DNA of 64,000 nt, taken from NCBI GenBank assembly GCA_913061185.1, contig CAJXTI010000011.1, forward strand, positions 1-64,000, written 5' to 3'. Positions 25,316-34,853 of the stretch are shown here, piece after piece (position 1 is the first letter of the stretch; each line of letters begins with the position of its first letter). A program made the position numbers and the translations under genes. The DNA is from an uncultured Oceanobacter sp. (GTDB lineage: Bacteria > Pseudomonadota > Gammaproteobacteria > Pseudomonadales > Oceanobacteraceae). The notes beneath the pieces were generated by a model. That model saw nothing but the letters and a program-made list of their open reading frames with translations, was not told the DNA's origin and made no database searches.

Positions 25316-28312
25316 ATGGCTGCCAGCAAGTCACCCAATAACCGGCCTTCAGCCCCATCCTCTGCAACAGCTGTGTCGCGGGGATGGCTGTTCTGGCTGG
25401 GACGTTCTTTTCTGCTGTTATTGGTGTTACTGATTTTATCAATCCCGCTGATCCGTTTTGCCGGTCCGCCACTGGCGCTTTCCTGGTTGCAACAATGGTA
25501 TGCCGACCAGGGTGAGGATTATCAACTGACGTTGACCGACTGGCAGTTGGCGGTGATCAGTGGTGAACTGACCCTGACCGGGGTGACCTTGCAACATCCG
25601 GGAGTGGGTGCCGGAGCAACCCGTATCGGACAGCTCACGCTGGATATTGATACTGGCCAGATTCAACACCAACTGATTGATATTACCCGGCTGCGACTGG
25701 ATGGGGTACGGCTTGCTGCTGTCCGTCAGGGGGATCAGTTACTGGTGGCCGGACTCTCTTTGCCGCTGGCAGCGAACGGCGCTGAGACGGCAACTGAAAA
25801 CAGCCAGACAACCGCCGCATCAACATCATGGGCTGTTCGACTGGGCAATCTCAGTCTGACAGACTGGTTACTGGGCTGGCAGCAAGATGGCCTGGATACT
25901 CAGCTGAGTATGCCTTCCGTCGATATAAGCGGTTTTGACAGCCGCACGGATGACGATATTGAACTGGCAGCAACCCTGTCGCTGGATCGACTGTCCGGCA
26001 ACCAGCAATTATTGCAGAGCCTGGCGCCAGATCTGGATTTGAACACTCTGATACCCGGCTTGCCTGCGGGTACACCACAAACTCTGACGCTGGATCAGCC
26101 GATGCTGCTGAAGTGGCAAGGCCGCCTGACGCACTGGCATACAGATCCGGGGGTTAGCGGTGATCTTGCTATCGGCCCATTAGCATTGACGTTGCTGGAT
26201 ACGACTCAGGCCGGGTTTGGCAGTCTGAAGCTGCAGGGGCTGGTTGCCGACGCAGAACAACAGAATTTGAGCCAATTCCAACTCGACGGCGTCAGTATTA
26301 AAAGTCGCGTCGATGCCAGTGTCACCCCAACAGCAGAACCGGTGACCTTGTTTGCCCTGAATCGATATAAGGCTAATACACTGGCGTTTGATGGGATCAC
26401 GCTATCTGTCGGGCAACAGACCATTGCCGGTGTATCGCTGGATGGTCGTTACTATGACGGCAACATTGCCGGATTACCGTTGCAATTACCCACCAGCGCC
26501 GCAGCTGCGGACGAGACTGCAGCGCCAGCAAGTGCTGATTCTCATGCCACGACGACCAATGCCAGTAGCAGTGCTAACGCCGTTAGTCGCCAGTTTGAGG
26601 TGTTGTTGCAGGGCATCGTCGTCAATGATGTTGACCTGCGTTGGCAGCAAGACGGTATACAGGCTCGTATCACTGCCAATGAAATGACCGTTGGCCTGGT
26701 AAACAGCGCTGAAAATTTACCCATTGATCTGCAAGGCTCTCTGCAAGTGGCGGAGTTGCATATCAGTCAGCCGCAGCCAGTCGATTTAAAGCAGCCACTG
26801 ATCTTTAGCTGGCAAGGGGCGCTCAACGACTGGCGGCGTGATCCGGAATTGACCGGTGATGTCACCTTCAAACACTTCGATGCCGTGGTGGGTAACCAGC
26901 CGCCGGTGTCGCTGGAAGAGCTGAACCTGAACGGGATTCGTGCTGATCGCAGTGTTCAGACGCTGGAGCAGCTGGTGGTGAATGGTTTGACGTTACAGCT
27001 GCCCGACAGTGCCAATGCAATTGCCAGGAAGCAGGGGATGTTGTTCAGTCTTGGGCGTTATGAAGTACCGTCGATTGTCTTCGATGGCCAGACCCTGAGT
27101 ACCGGGGTACATCAATTCTCCGGCTTGCAAGCCCATCTGACCCGGCTGGAAAATGGTTTGATCGCCGGGTTGCCATCACCATCGGCGGTAACTGTTGCGG
27201 CTAATACAAGCAGTATTAATACGGGCAGCACGGGTAATAACAAGGGTGTTATGGATGAGTCGGCCAGTGATGAGGCTGGTTTGGTGGTTCATATCGCTGG
27301 TGTAACCATGATGGAAGCAAGTGCGGAAGAGCCATCGGCGAGCCGCATCTACTGGTACGATTTGGCGGTATCGCCACCTCATAAAAGTACACTGACGCTG
27401 AAAGCAGTCAGTATCGGTGAACTGGATTCCGCTGCCTTGCTGAACGAAACTGGCAAACCGGTACCTGTGTCGGTGAGCGCTGGACTGGACGACTACAACA
27501 GCATTGAATTTACGGCGAATGCCGGGTTGCGGCAGGGATTACCAGAAGGCAAGTTCAAGTTGGTCGTGCGTCAACTGAACTTGCCTCCTTTCAGCCCCTA
27601 TGTGGTTGAGGCAATGGGCTACAAGGTTCAGAAAGGCATGCTGAAACTGGATAGCAACCTCGATATTGTTAACGGACAAATGAAGGGCAAGGCACTGTTG
27701 GTACTGCAGAACAGTCGTTTCGAGCCGGAAGATCAGGACACCATTGATCGTGTCAGCAAGCAGATCTCGATGCCGTTAGAAACGGCGCTGTCGGTGCTGA
27801 AAGACGATAACAACAATTTGAGAATCGACGTCCCGCTTACGGGGGCAGTGAATGATCCCGATATCGGCATTCAGGATGTATTGCAGCAAGTGACCAAAAA
27901 GGCGGTGAGAACCGCCACATTGTTTTATCTGAAGCAGGCCTTTCAACCCTATGGCACCTTGATCAGTATTGCTTCCCTTGCCAGTGATCAGCTGTTTGCC
28001 ATACGACTTAATCCGCTGACGTTTGCCGAGCAGGACAGCACACTCAGTCCGGACCATCAGTCCTACCTCGACAAGGTTGCCACGATCATGGCCAGCAAAA
28101 CAGAGCTGGAGCTACAGGTATGCCCGCTGGTCAGCCGTGGCGAAGCCAACACCCTGGGCGAAGGCTGGCAAGCTTTGGCGATTGCCAGGGGACAATCCGT
28201 CAAAGCTTATCTGGCGCAGCGGCAGGATGAGAAAAAACATTCTCTGGGGGATCGTGTTTCCGTTTGTAATCCAGCTATGGCTGAGACACCCCAAGTTGCG
28301 CTCGGATTTTAG
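25316..28312 (+). CDS. DUF748 / AsmA-like envelope protein
   Basis: A 998-residue protein with a single N-terminal membrane anchor (LFWLGRSFLLLLVLLILSIP, about residues 24-43) and a long periplasmic region of repeated beta-rich units of the DUF748/AsmA-like type (for example FDGITLSVGQQTIAGVSLDG and its later counterpart FDGQTLSTGVHQFSGLQAHL). The C-terminal part (GMLKLDSNLDIVNGQMKGKA, then VPLTGAVNDPDIGIQDVLQQ) is the typical family ending, followed by a segment resembling an OmpA-like tail. Such proteins resemble bridge-like lipid-transfer proteins between the membranes; that role is inferred. CAGGAG at 25305-25310 supports the ATG at 25316 rather than 25283. Confidence 0.85.
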   Translation: MAASKSPNNRPSAPSSATAVSRGWLFWLGRSFLLLLVLLILSIPLIRFAGPPLALSWLQQWYADQGEDYQLTLTDWQLAVISGELTLTGVTLQHPGVGAGATRIGQLTLDIDTGQIQHQLIDITRLRLDGVRLAAVRQGDQLLVAGLSLPLAANGAETATENSQTTAASTSWAVRLGNLSLTDWLLGWQQDGLDTQLSMPSVDISGFDSRTDDDIELAATLSLDRLSGNQQLLQSLAPDLDLNTLIPGLPAGTPQTLTLDQPMLLKWQGRLTHWHTDPGVSGDLAIGPLALTLLDTTQAGFGSLKLQGLVADAEQQNLSQFQLDGVSIKSRVDASVTPTAEPVTLFALNRYKANTLAFDGITLSVGQQTIAGVSLDGRYYDGNIAGLPLQLPTSAAAADETAAPASADSHATTTNASSSANAVSRQFEVLLQGIVVNDVDLRWQQDGIQARITANEMTVGLVNSAENLPIDLQGSLQVAELHISQPQPVDLKQPLIFSWQGALNDWRRDPELTGDVTFKHFDAVVGNQPPVSLEELNLNGIRADRSVQTLEQLVVNGLTLQLPDSANAIARKQGMLFSLGRYEVPSIVFDGQTLSTGVHQFSGLQAHLTRLENGLIAGLPSPSAVTVAANTSSINTGSTGNNKGVMDESASDEAGLVVHIAGVTMMEASAEEPSASRIYWYDLAVSPPHKSTLTLKAVSIGELDSAALLNETGKPVPVSVSAGLDDYNSIEFTANAGLRQGLPEGKFKLVVRQLNLPPFSPYVVEAMGYKVQKGMLKLDSNLDIVNGQMKGKALLVLQNSRFEPEDQDTIDRVSKQISMPLETALSVLKDDNNNLRIDVPLTGAVNDPDIGIQDVLQQVTKKAVRTATLFYLKQAFQPYGTLISIASLASDQLFAIRLNPLTFAEQDSTLSPDHQSYLDKVATIMASKTELELQVCPLVSRGEANTLGEGWQALAIARGQSVKAYLAQRQDEKKHSLGDRVSVCNPAMAETPQVALGF

Positions 28313-28550
28313 TGAAGCACTGTGGCTGGTCTTGGTGATTCAGTGTTTTGGTTTGAGTGAGACAAGTGTGAAGTGGTTCACATTTTTTGTGTCTATATCA
28401 TCACAAAGTAGGGATTCCTTTATTTCCCGTTGTCAATAATGCGATCAGTGTCAGGCTGCGATATTCAGGCAGTGATATGCTGGCACTTCGTTAAAGGTAC
28501 CATAAAGAGTGCAGTGTTATTGCGCTTAGTGGAACCAAGAGAGGTTGTCG

Positions 28551-28979
28551 ATGTTCCCTGAAATTGATCCCCATTATCCTGAAGCCAACTCTATTGCAAA
28601 TACGCTGAAGCAGTTTGTTAGCCAGTCAGCATCTCGTGGATCCGCCAAGGCGGCAGCCGTCATGACCCGAGAGGGAAGAATGCTTGGTGCCGCCCTTGAT
28701 AAAGATACCAATGAGGACATCTTTGCTGCAATGAATGCATCGTTACTGATGTTGGCCCAGAAGGCGACAGATGAAATGTGTATCGGAGAATTCCGCCAAA
28801 TGGTGGTGCTGGGTGATGCTGGTGTTATGCACCTGACTGAATTGGGTGAGGGGATTGTATTGGCAGTGGCAACTGGCGCTAGCTCTAATCTGGGTCGGGT
28901 GATGCTGGATACACGGCAGATCTCTGTGCGCTTGCGGCGTTGCCTGGACAGCCCGGGCTCGGTTCAGCATGCATCTTGA
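28551..28979 (+). CDS. Roadblock/LC7 domain protein
   Basis: A 142-residue protein whose central part (about 15-120) looks like a Roadblock/LC7 fold. It has an N-terminal helix (NTLKQFVSQSASRGSAKAAA), then VMTREGRMLGAALDKD, helix DIFAAMNASLLMLAQKATDE, and paired strands QMVVLGDAGVMHLTELGEGI and VLAVATGASSNLGRVMLDTR. These domains bind or regulate small Ras-like GTPases (as MglB does for MglA) or act as signalling scaffolds. AGAGAGG before the ATG at 28551 supports this start over the in-frame TTG at 28545. The next gene starts 30 bp downstream on the same strand. No GTPase gene is adjacent. Confidence 0.75.
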   Translation: MFPEIDPHYPEANSIANTLKQFVSQSASRGSAKAAAVMTREGRMLGAALDKDTNEDIFAAMNASLLMLAQKATDEMCIGEFRQMVVLGDAGVMHLTELGEGIVLAVATGASSNLGRVMLDTRQISVRLRRCLDSPGSVQHAS

Positions 28980-29009
28980 TAGCAGTAGCAGTAAAGGCGG
29001 AGATCATTT

Positions 29010-29666
29010 ATGAAGGTATTGGTGGAACAACGGGCGCGATCAACCGACCTGGAAGACAGTGTCTATCGGCTGGTCAAGAAGGCAGTACAGTTTGGCAAGA
29101 ACATTCAGGTGCTTTTCCATACTGATGATTACCTGTGTTCAACCGACCGGTATCTGGTTGTGCTGGGAGGATCCGGCAGATTTCTGATTAACAATATCGA
29201 CTTTGATGAGGTGCTTGCTGCTGCTCCGGATGCTTATCGGGCACGTGGCTTGAAGTCGTCACCACTGATTTCTCAAGTGGAAAAATGTGGTCGTGATATT
29301 CGTGAATTTTATTGGCAAGCGGCGTTTCAATCGTCTGGAGGACGGCTGCTGGATGGCTGTCGTGAGGATGATGTTATTCAGTTGCGGCAATGGCCCAACT
29401 TTACGCGTCTGTATACCAGTCCCAATATTTATCGTATTTCGTCCTTGCTCAGCGCACGTCCAACGACACTGGATGTGGCAGCCCGATTATTGTCTGTGCC
29501 CAAGGAAGAGTTGTATCAGTTTTACAGTGCTGCTTTGTACAGCGGTTATGCTGAAGTGCTGAATCGTGCTGTCGTCGCTGAAATCGAACTCAAACCTCAC
29601 CCTTACGTGCGGATTGTGAAAATGTTGTTGGGTCGATTTGGTGGTGGTCAGCAAGCTGTACTCTGA
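29010..29666 (+). CDS. unknown protein with winged-helix-like C-terminus, partner of Roadblock protein
   Basis: A 218-residue protein that I cannot assign to a named family. The N-terminal half (1-100) is mixed alpha/beta. The C-terminal part (about 135-195) reads like a winged-helix module: YRISSLLSARPTTLDVAARL, then LSVPKEELYQFYSAALYSGY, resembling the helical segment of PatA/DUF4388-type signalling proteins. GGCGGAG precedes the ATG at 29010. It follows the Roadblock gene closely and is ended by a strong terminator, so the two genes form a compact operon and probably act together in a signalling function. Confidence 0.7.
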   Translation: MKVLVEQRARSTDLEDSVYRLVKKAVQFGKNIQVLFHTDDYLCSTDRYLVVLGGSGRFLINNIDFDEVLAAAPDAYRARGLKSSPLISQVEKCGRDIREFYWQAAFQSSGGRLLDGCREDDVIQLRQWPNFTRLYTSPNIYRISSLLSARPTTLDVAARLLSVPKEELYQFYSAALYSGYAEVLNRAVVAEIELKPHPYVRIVKMLLGRFGGGQQAVL

Positions 29667-29693
29667 AGGTTTCGAACAGCAAAAATCATCAAT

Positions 29694-29729
29694 AAAAAAA
29701 CCGGTTCTGGTGACAGAACCGGTTTTTTT
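29694..29729. terminator. bidirectional terminator after the Roadblock operon
   Basis: AAAAAAACCGGTTCTG (29694-29709), loop GTGA, then CAGAACCGGTTTTTTT (29714-29729): a perfect 16-bp stem with flanking A and T runs. It ends the Roadblock operon on the plus strand and the giant carboxylase gene on the minus strand. Confidence 0.92.
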
Positions 29730-29753
29730 ATATTACTGTTGCCATATTTATAT

Positions 29754-29788
29754 CCCCTTTCTACCAAACTGAGTCTGGCAGAAAGGGG
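29754..29788. repeat. inverted repeat downstream of the fused carboxylase gene
   Basis: CCCCTTTCT (29754-29762) and AGAAAGGGG (29780-29788) form a 9-bp stem with a 17-nt loop, 9 bp beyond the carboxylase stop. There is no T-run, so it is more likely a 3'-end stabilising hairpin than a terminator on its own. Confidence 0.6.
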
Positions 29789-29796
29789 GACAAACA

Positions 29797-32700
29797 TTAC
29801 CCGATAATCGGCTTGACAACATACAGCAGGTCGCCCTGATTCACCTGTTGACCATCGGAGTTCATGATGCGGGTGACCTTGAACTTTTGATCAGCCGGAT
29901 ACAGTTCGGCGTCGGCCCGGTTAAACTGCTTCAGGCTCAGCGGTGTGAACATTTTCATGGCTTCCATCAGGCAGAGAGTATGTTCCACGTCAATGATGTC
30001 CCCTTCTTTGACAAACGCCGGTTCGCTAGGAGAGGAAGATCCGTAGAAAATGCTGGTGGTTGGCGACAGCACTTTCAGTTCGTCAGAACCTTCGATTTTC
30101 AGGGCGGATGCATCGACGGCAGTGGCAGACAGATCTGCTTCTTTCTCTACATCGGCAATCAGTTCATCGAGATTGATACGATCGAGGAATTTCGGCAGAT
30201 AACCGGTATCGTAAACGCCGTTACGGAACACTTCATCATCCAGCACGCGTTTGGCGGTTGGGATATTGGTGCACACACCGGTGATTTTGACGCGATCCAG
30301 ATATTCACGCAGTTTGGCAATCGTGTCTTCACGATCTTCGCCATAACAGATGATCTGCACGATCATGCTGTCGTAGAACGGCGAGACCTGTTTGCCAGCT
30401 GCCGCCATGGAGATCAGGTCGATATAATCTTCTTGCGGCAGTACACACTGGCGGATCGTCCCTGGTGTCGGCACGAATTGCAGCTCATCACCCTTGATCA
30501 CCGGTTTCTCGGCGTTGATACGGACTTCAATAGCGTATCCTTTGGAGACTGGTTTCAGATCAGCAATGGATTCACCTTCGGCGATTTTGAACTGGGTCGA
30601 GACAATATCGATACCGGAAACCCACTCGGTTACCGGGTGCTCAACCTGCAAACGAGTATTCATTTCCATGAAGTAGATGGTGTCGGCATCGAGATCGAAG
30701 ATGAACTCAACGGTACCGGCACCGACATAATCGACGGCATTCGCCAGCTTGGAAGCGAAGTCGTAAGCAGACTGCTCTAATTCGCGCGGCAACATGGTGG
30801 AACCGGATTCTTCGAAGATTTTCTGGTTGTTACGCTGTACCGAACAGTCACGCAGTCCCAGAATTTTGGTATTGCCGTGCATATCGCGCAGCACCTGGAT
30901 CTCGATGTGGCGCAGGGAGGTGACAAACTTCTCCAGATACACGTCGCCGTTACCAAAGGCCGCCTTGGCTTCGGTGGAAATCTGGTGAAACAGAGTGTGC
31001 ATCTTGTCAGCAGAGTGAACCACCTGGATGCCCTTGCCACCGCCACCATGTACCGCTTTCAGCAGTACCGGATAACCAATTTCATCCGCTACCGCCGCCG
31101 CGTTGGCCGAGCTGGTCAGAATGCCATGAGATCCGGGTACTACCGGCACTTGCACGCGCATGGCGGTGTTGATGGCGTTTGACTTGTTACCCATGGTTTC
31201 CATGGAAGAAACCGCCGGGCCAACGAAGTTGATATTGTGATTGCCACACAAGGCCGCAAACTGGCTGCTTTCAGACAAAAAGCCGATACCCGGGTGTAAT
31301 GCCGTGACATTTTCGTGATGAGCCACGCGCAGTACCGACTTGGCGTTCAGGTAGGATTCATCCGGGGTGTTGCCACCGATACAGACCACGCGGTCTTCAG
31401 GCCCCAGCATATCGACCGGAACGGAGTCCATGTCCGGGTCTGACTGTACCAGTACCACTTTTATGTCGTTTTCCTGGGCCTTGCGGATCAGTTTCACCGC
31501 CGTACAGCCACGAGCGTGGATCAGGATCTTGTCAATCTTGCCGAACTTCTTGGCAGCGGTGGAGCCTTTGCCAGTATCCGGCGTCAGACGTTCGGCGCTG
31601 ACGTAGCCTTGCAGCACGCGCTCCAGGACGTCGTCAACGGAGTGACGGGCCACGGGCATATCCGGGTCAATGGCACGCAGCTGGTCGTCAAGGTTGTCAA
31701 AAAACGGATGACGAACCAGGCCATCCATCGACTTCGGTGATACCGACAGGTAGTTGGACAGGGTGCAGGTGCTAGGCAGATAGGACGGCACTACGATCTG
31801 ACCAGCAAATGGCATGTTGGTACCAGAGAAGTAGTAAGTCTGCGCCAGCGGGTGCGTCACAAAGCTTGCCTGGGCACCACCGGTACAGTCACCAAAACCG
31901 AAAACAACCAGTGGTAATTCGTTGTCGCGCACGAAGCGGGTGATGCGGTCGTTGGTCACGGCCATGGAAAATAGCGCAGCAGCGCCTTCCTTGGTCTGCA
32001 TGCCACCCGATGAAACAAAGCAGACGATTGGCAAGTGCAGCTTGGCGCATTCAACCATCAGTTTGCAGAATTTCTCCGCCGAAGCCATATCGAAGGCGCC
32101 AGCCTGAAAGTCCAGGTTGGATACCAGAGCACCGACTTGCTGTTCGCGTTCACCGATACGGATGGTGCCGATACCGGTAATGACACCACAGGGGGTGATG
32201 TCTTTTTTCAGTGCGCTTTCAATAGAGCTGCGAAAGCCAGGGAAGGACACCGGATCGGCAGACATCAAGCTGCTGTTGAGTTCCTGGAAATCGCTGAAGA
32301 AGCGTTCAATCAAGGCCCCGGCGGAGGTTTTCTTCTGTCGCTTGGTGTCGTCCAGCACTTGCTGGATCAGCAAGTCGTGGTAGGCCATGGTCAGACGGTT
32401 CCAGAAGTCCTTGCGGCGACCAATCGACACCGGATTGATGCGGCCACTGTAGGCTTTGCCTTCCTGGTCAGCGGCATGGTACTCGGGCATCAGTTTTTCA
32501 AAGATAAAGGTAATGACCACAAACAGGGTGTCGGACAGACGCGGAAAGGCCAGTTTTTTCCATTCTTCGACCGATTTCAGGAACGCGCCACGCTGACTAC
32601 TCTTGATGAAGTAGCTCAGCCAATGGGTGAAGGATTCCCGCTCCTGTGCGGTATAACTGTCGCCATTGGTGGCTTCAGCCAGAGATTTTTCCAGCAGTGC

Positions 32701-34686
32701 CTTGAGCGATTCCAGCGATAACGCACGGGCTTCGTTGGCTTCCTTGGCGACGTTTACCAGATTGTTGATGAAGTTGTCGTACAGTTGGCCAAATACCAGC
32801 ATGTTGCGACAGACTTGAGTGAACTCGAAACGCAGTTCATCGTGCAAGATCGCATCAAGAATGGTGATGTCCGGGTGCTGCGGGTTCTGGATGTTTTCCT
32901 GGCGGAACTGGATATAGGGTGCCAGGGACTCTTCCAGAATGCGGCGATTGGCTTCTACCTTGGCACTGGTCATGCTGTTGGCCAGGGTATCCGTGCGACT
33001 GGACAGCTTCAGTTGAGTTCTTACGCCTTCGGGAATCAAGGCACCTTTGAGGATAATATTCAGTGCCGAAGCGATGGATTGCTTCAAGGCACCCTTGGAT
33101 TTTTCCTTTTCCAGACCCTCGGTCAGTTCCTGATGCACGTTGTGCGGTAACTGTTCGCGAATGTAAGCCGCTAGCGGGTGGGCGTTGTTCTCGATGAAAC
33201 GGGCGACGGCCTGGGTGTCGAGTACATCATTGGCACGTAGCAGGAAACGGCTTTGCTTGTAGTTTTCAAGATAGTCGAGCAGGCCCTGGAAATTGACCGG
33301 AGCATCGGATTTCCAGCGGTTAAACAGGTACAGACCGAGATTGAAACAGAGTTCCTGTTTGGATTTCAGATAGTTGTTTTTGGGCTCGCCGAGGAACAGA
33401 CGGGCAATGGTTGAGCGGCTCTCGTCACGATCCTCGTACTTGCTCCAGAAGGATTTCCAGCTTTTATGCAGGGCGTCGTCGTAGACGATTTTTTCCGGGG
33501 CTTGCAGCCAGTTCTGGAATTTACGTTTGGCTTCGGCGGTTTGCCGCTGCTGCAGTTGACCTTCTGGAATCTCTTTCTCTGCCAGGCGGCCGTAGTTTTC
33601 AACCGTGCTGGAGTGGATCCGGCGCCGCAGTGTCAGGTAGCGGGTATAGCGATAAGTCAGACCAAAAACGTTGATATGTTCAGTTGGCGTTTCTGCGAGG
33701 AAAAAATTGGAGTCTTTCTGCAGGTTTTGCAGCTTTTCCGATGGTTTCAGGAAGCGGTCCACGGACTGCTTGTAGTGATCCATCATATAGGGGTGGTTTT
33801 TAGCGAATTCTGCCGCATTAGTTTCAATCGACTGGATACCCGTGACAATAGCCTGATGCAGGTTAAAACGTTTTTCGTCTGCATCGGATGGGGCGTAGTC
33901 AATAATTCCGTCGATAATACCGGCTTTGCGCAGTTCGTAGCCGGATACGCCGACGTACTTGGCGCATTCTTGCCAGGACAGGTTGTACTTGCGAGCGATG
34001 CTGGCCAGCCCCTGAGGCTGGATAGTATTGAAAATACCATCACGGGCACTGAGCAGAATATTGGTGGTTGCCAATGGAATGGCGCCACCGGAATAACCGG
34101 CACCCCAAATAATCCCCAGTGTTGGCACATCATTGTTAGCCATTTCGGTGATCAGGTGGGAGATGCTGTGGGCCTGGTTGCCGGCATTGGCGGCTTCACC
34201 GGCATCGGCTCCCGGGGTGTCGATAAAGGTAACAATCGGCATCGCACGGCGGGCGTAGGAACGTGCCAGCTGAGCGGCTCGGTTGTGATGTTGTGGGCCC
34301 CAGGCGCCGTTACTGTACTCACGATTCTGGCAGATAAAACCGACACGGCGAATTTTGCCGTTAAAATCCATATCGGCTTCTGTTGCATACAGCGGGCCGT
34401 CATCAACTTCAGTGATGGCGCGCAGAATCAGGTGGCCAACAATTGCTTTGGCACCAGGGCGCTGGCTACTTTCGCTAGGAGCAACGACCTGTTCGATGTA
34501 TTCATCGATGTTCAGCGTACTCAGGCGGGACAGCTCGGTCTTGCAGTGTTCCGGTTTGACCAGTCCCTTGACACTTTGGTCAACGGCATTGTCTTCGTAT
34601 TCCGGAAACAGGGAAGAATCTGCCGAAAGTTGTTCGGCGATTTGAAACAGTTGGTCTATTTGTTTGGGTGCAGTTTGTTCAGACAT
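29797..34686 (-). CDS. fused acyl-CoA carboxylase: carboxyltransferase - biotin carboxylase - biotinyl domain
   Basis: A 1629-residue single-chain biotin-dependent carboxylase. The domains in order are as follows. An AccA-like carboxyltransferase half (about 90-320) has VTFIDTPGADAGEAANAGNQ and WGAGYSGGAIPLA. A long region without recognised domain spans about 430-800. A second carboxyltransferase half (about 825-1010) has GVITGIGTIRIGEREQQVGA and FVSSGGMQTKEGAAALF. A biotin carboxylase ATP-grasp (about 1045-1500) has KAVHGGGGKGIQVV, EKFVTSLRHIEIQVL and MNTRLQVEHPVTE. The C-terminal biotinyl domain has EAMKMF with the target Lys1578. The acetyl-CoA to malonyl-CoA reaction is likely given FabB upstream, but another acyl-CoA is possible. 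The domain order differs from eukaryotic acetyl-CoA carboxylase. Confidence 0.88.
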   Translation of the reverse strand: MSEQTAPKQIDQLFQIAEQLSADSSLFPEYEDNAVDQSVKGLVKPEHCKTELSRLSTLNIDEYIEQVVAPSESSQRPGAKAIVGHLILRAITEVDDGPLYATEADMDFNGKIRRVGFICQNREYSNGAWGPQHHNRAAQLARSYARRAMPIVTFIDTPGADAGEAANAGNQAHSISHLITEMANNDVPTLGIIWGAGYSGGAIPLATTNILLSARDGIFNTIQPQGLASIARKYNLSWQECAKYVGVSGYELRKAGIIDGIIDYAPSDADEKRFNLHQAIVTGIQSIETNAAEFAKNHPYMMDHYKQSVDRFLKPSEKLQNLQKDSNFFLAETPTEHINVFGLTYRYTRYLTLRRRIHSSTVENYGRLAEKEIPEGQLQQRQTAEAKRKFQNWLQAPEKIVYDDALHKSWKSFWSKYEDRDESRSTIARLFLGEPKNNYLKSKQELCFNLGLYLFNRWKSDAPVNFQGLLDYLENYKQSRFLLRANDVLDTQAVARFIENNAHPLAAYIREQLPHNVHQELTEGLEKEKSKGALKQSIASALNIILKGALIPEGVRTQLKLSSRTDTLANSMTSAKVEANRRILEESLAPYIQFRQENIQNPQHPDITILDAILHDELRFEFTQVCRNMLVFGQLYDNFINNLVNVAKEANEARALSLESLKALLEKSLAEATNGDSYTAQERESFTHWLSYFIKSSQRGAFLKSVEEWKKLAFPRLSDTLFVVITFIFEKLMPEYHAADQEGKAYSGRINPVSIGRRKDFWNRLTMAYHDLLIQQVLDDTKRQKKTSAGALIERFFSDFQELNSSLMSADPVSFPGFRSSIESALKKDITPCGVITGIGTIRIGEREQQVGALVSNLDFQAGAFDMASAEKFCKLMVECAKLHLPIVCFVSSGGMQTKEGAAALFSMAVTNDRITRFVRDNELPLVVFGFGDCTGGAQASFVTHPLAQTYYFSGTNMPFAGQIVVPSYLPSTCTLSNYLSVSPKSMDGLVRHPFFDNLDDQLRAIDPDMPVARHSVDDVLERVLQGYVSAERLTPDTGKGSTAAKKFGKIDKILIHARGCTAVKLIRKAQENDIKVVLVQSDPDMDSVPVDMLGPEDRVVCIGGNTPDESYLNAKSVLRVAHHENVTALHPGIGFLSESSQFAALCGNHNINFVGPAVSSMETMGNKSNAINTAMRVQVPVVPGSHGILTSSANAAAVADEIGYPVLLKAVHGGGGKGIQVVHSADKMHTLFHQISTEAKAAFGNGDVYLEKFVTSLRHIEIQVLRDMHGNTKILGLRDCSVQRNNQKIFEESGSTMLPRELEQSAYDFASKLANAVDYVGAGTVEFIFDLDADTIYFMEMNTRLQVEHPVTEWVSGIDIVSTQFKIAEGESIADLKPVSKGYAIEVRINAEKPVIKGDELQFVPTPGTIRQCVLPQEDYIDLISMAAAGKQVSPFYDSMIVQIICYGEDREDTIAKLREYLDRVKITGVCTNIPTAKRVLDDEVFRNGVYDTGYLPKFLDRINLDELIADVEKEADLSATAVDASALKIEGSDELKVLSPTTSIFYGSSSPSEPAFVKEGDIIDVEHTLCLMEAMKMFTPLSLKQFNRADAELYPADQKFKVTRIMNSDGQQVNQGDLLYVVKPIIG

Positions 34687-34811
34687 GGTTGATCAATTCC
34701 GTAATATGCCGATCATCGGACTAGGCTGGCAGGCAAGGTACCAGACCAACCAAGCCCGAAACTACGGTCGGACATAGTTCGAGCGCAGAGACGGGCTGTT
34801 AAATGCAAACA

Positions 34812-34842
34812 CGGGAGCCGTCGCTATAACGCGTTGCTCCCG
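34812..34842 (-). terminator. hairpin after fabB, possible weak terminator
   Basis: CGGGAGC (34812-34818) pairs with GCTCCCG (34836-34842) around a 17-nt loop. On the minus strand it is followed by TGTTTGCATTT. It lies 11 bp past the fabB stop and could partly terminate before the carboxylase gene. Confidence 0.4.
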
Positions 34843-34853
34843 CAGGCAGACTC

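Noticed and set aside
33466..34692. 408-codon plus-strand frame opposite the fused carboxylase
   Set aside because: It lies antisense to clear carboxyltransferase coding sequence and has no domain of its own.
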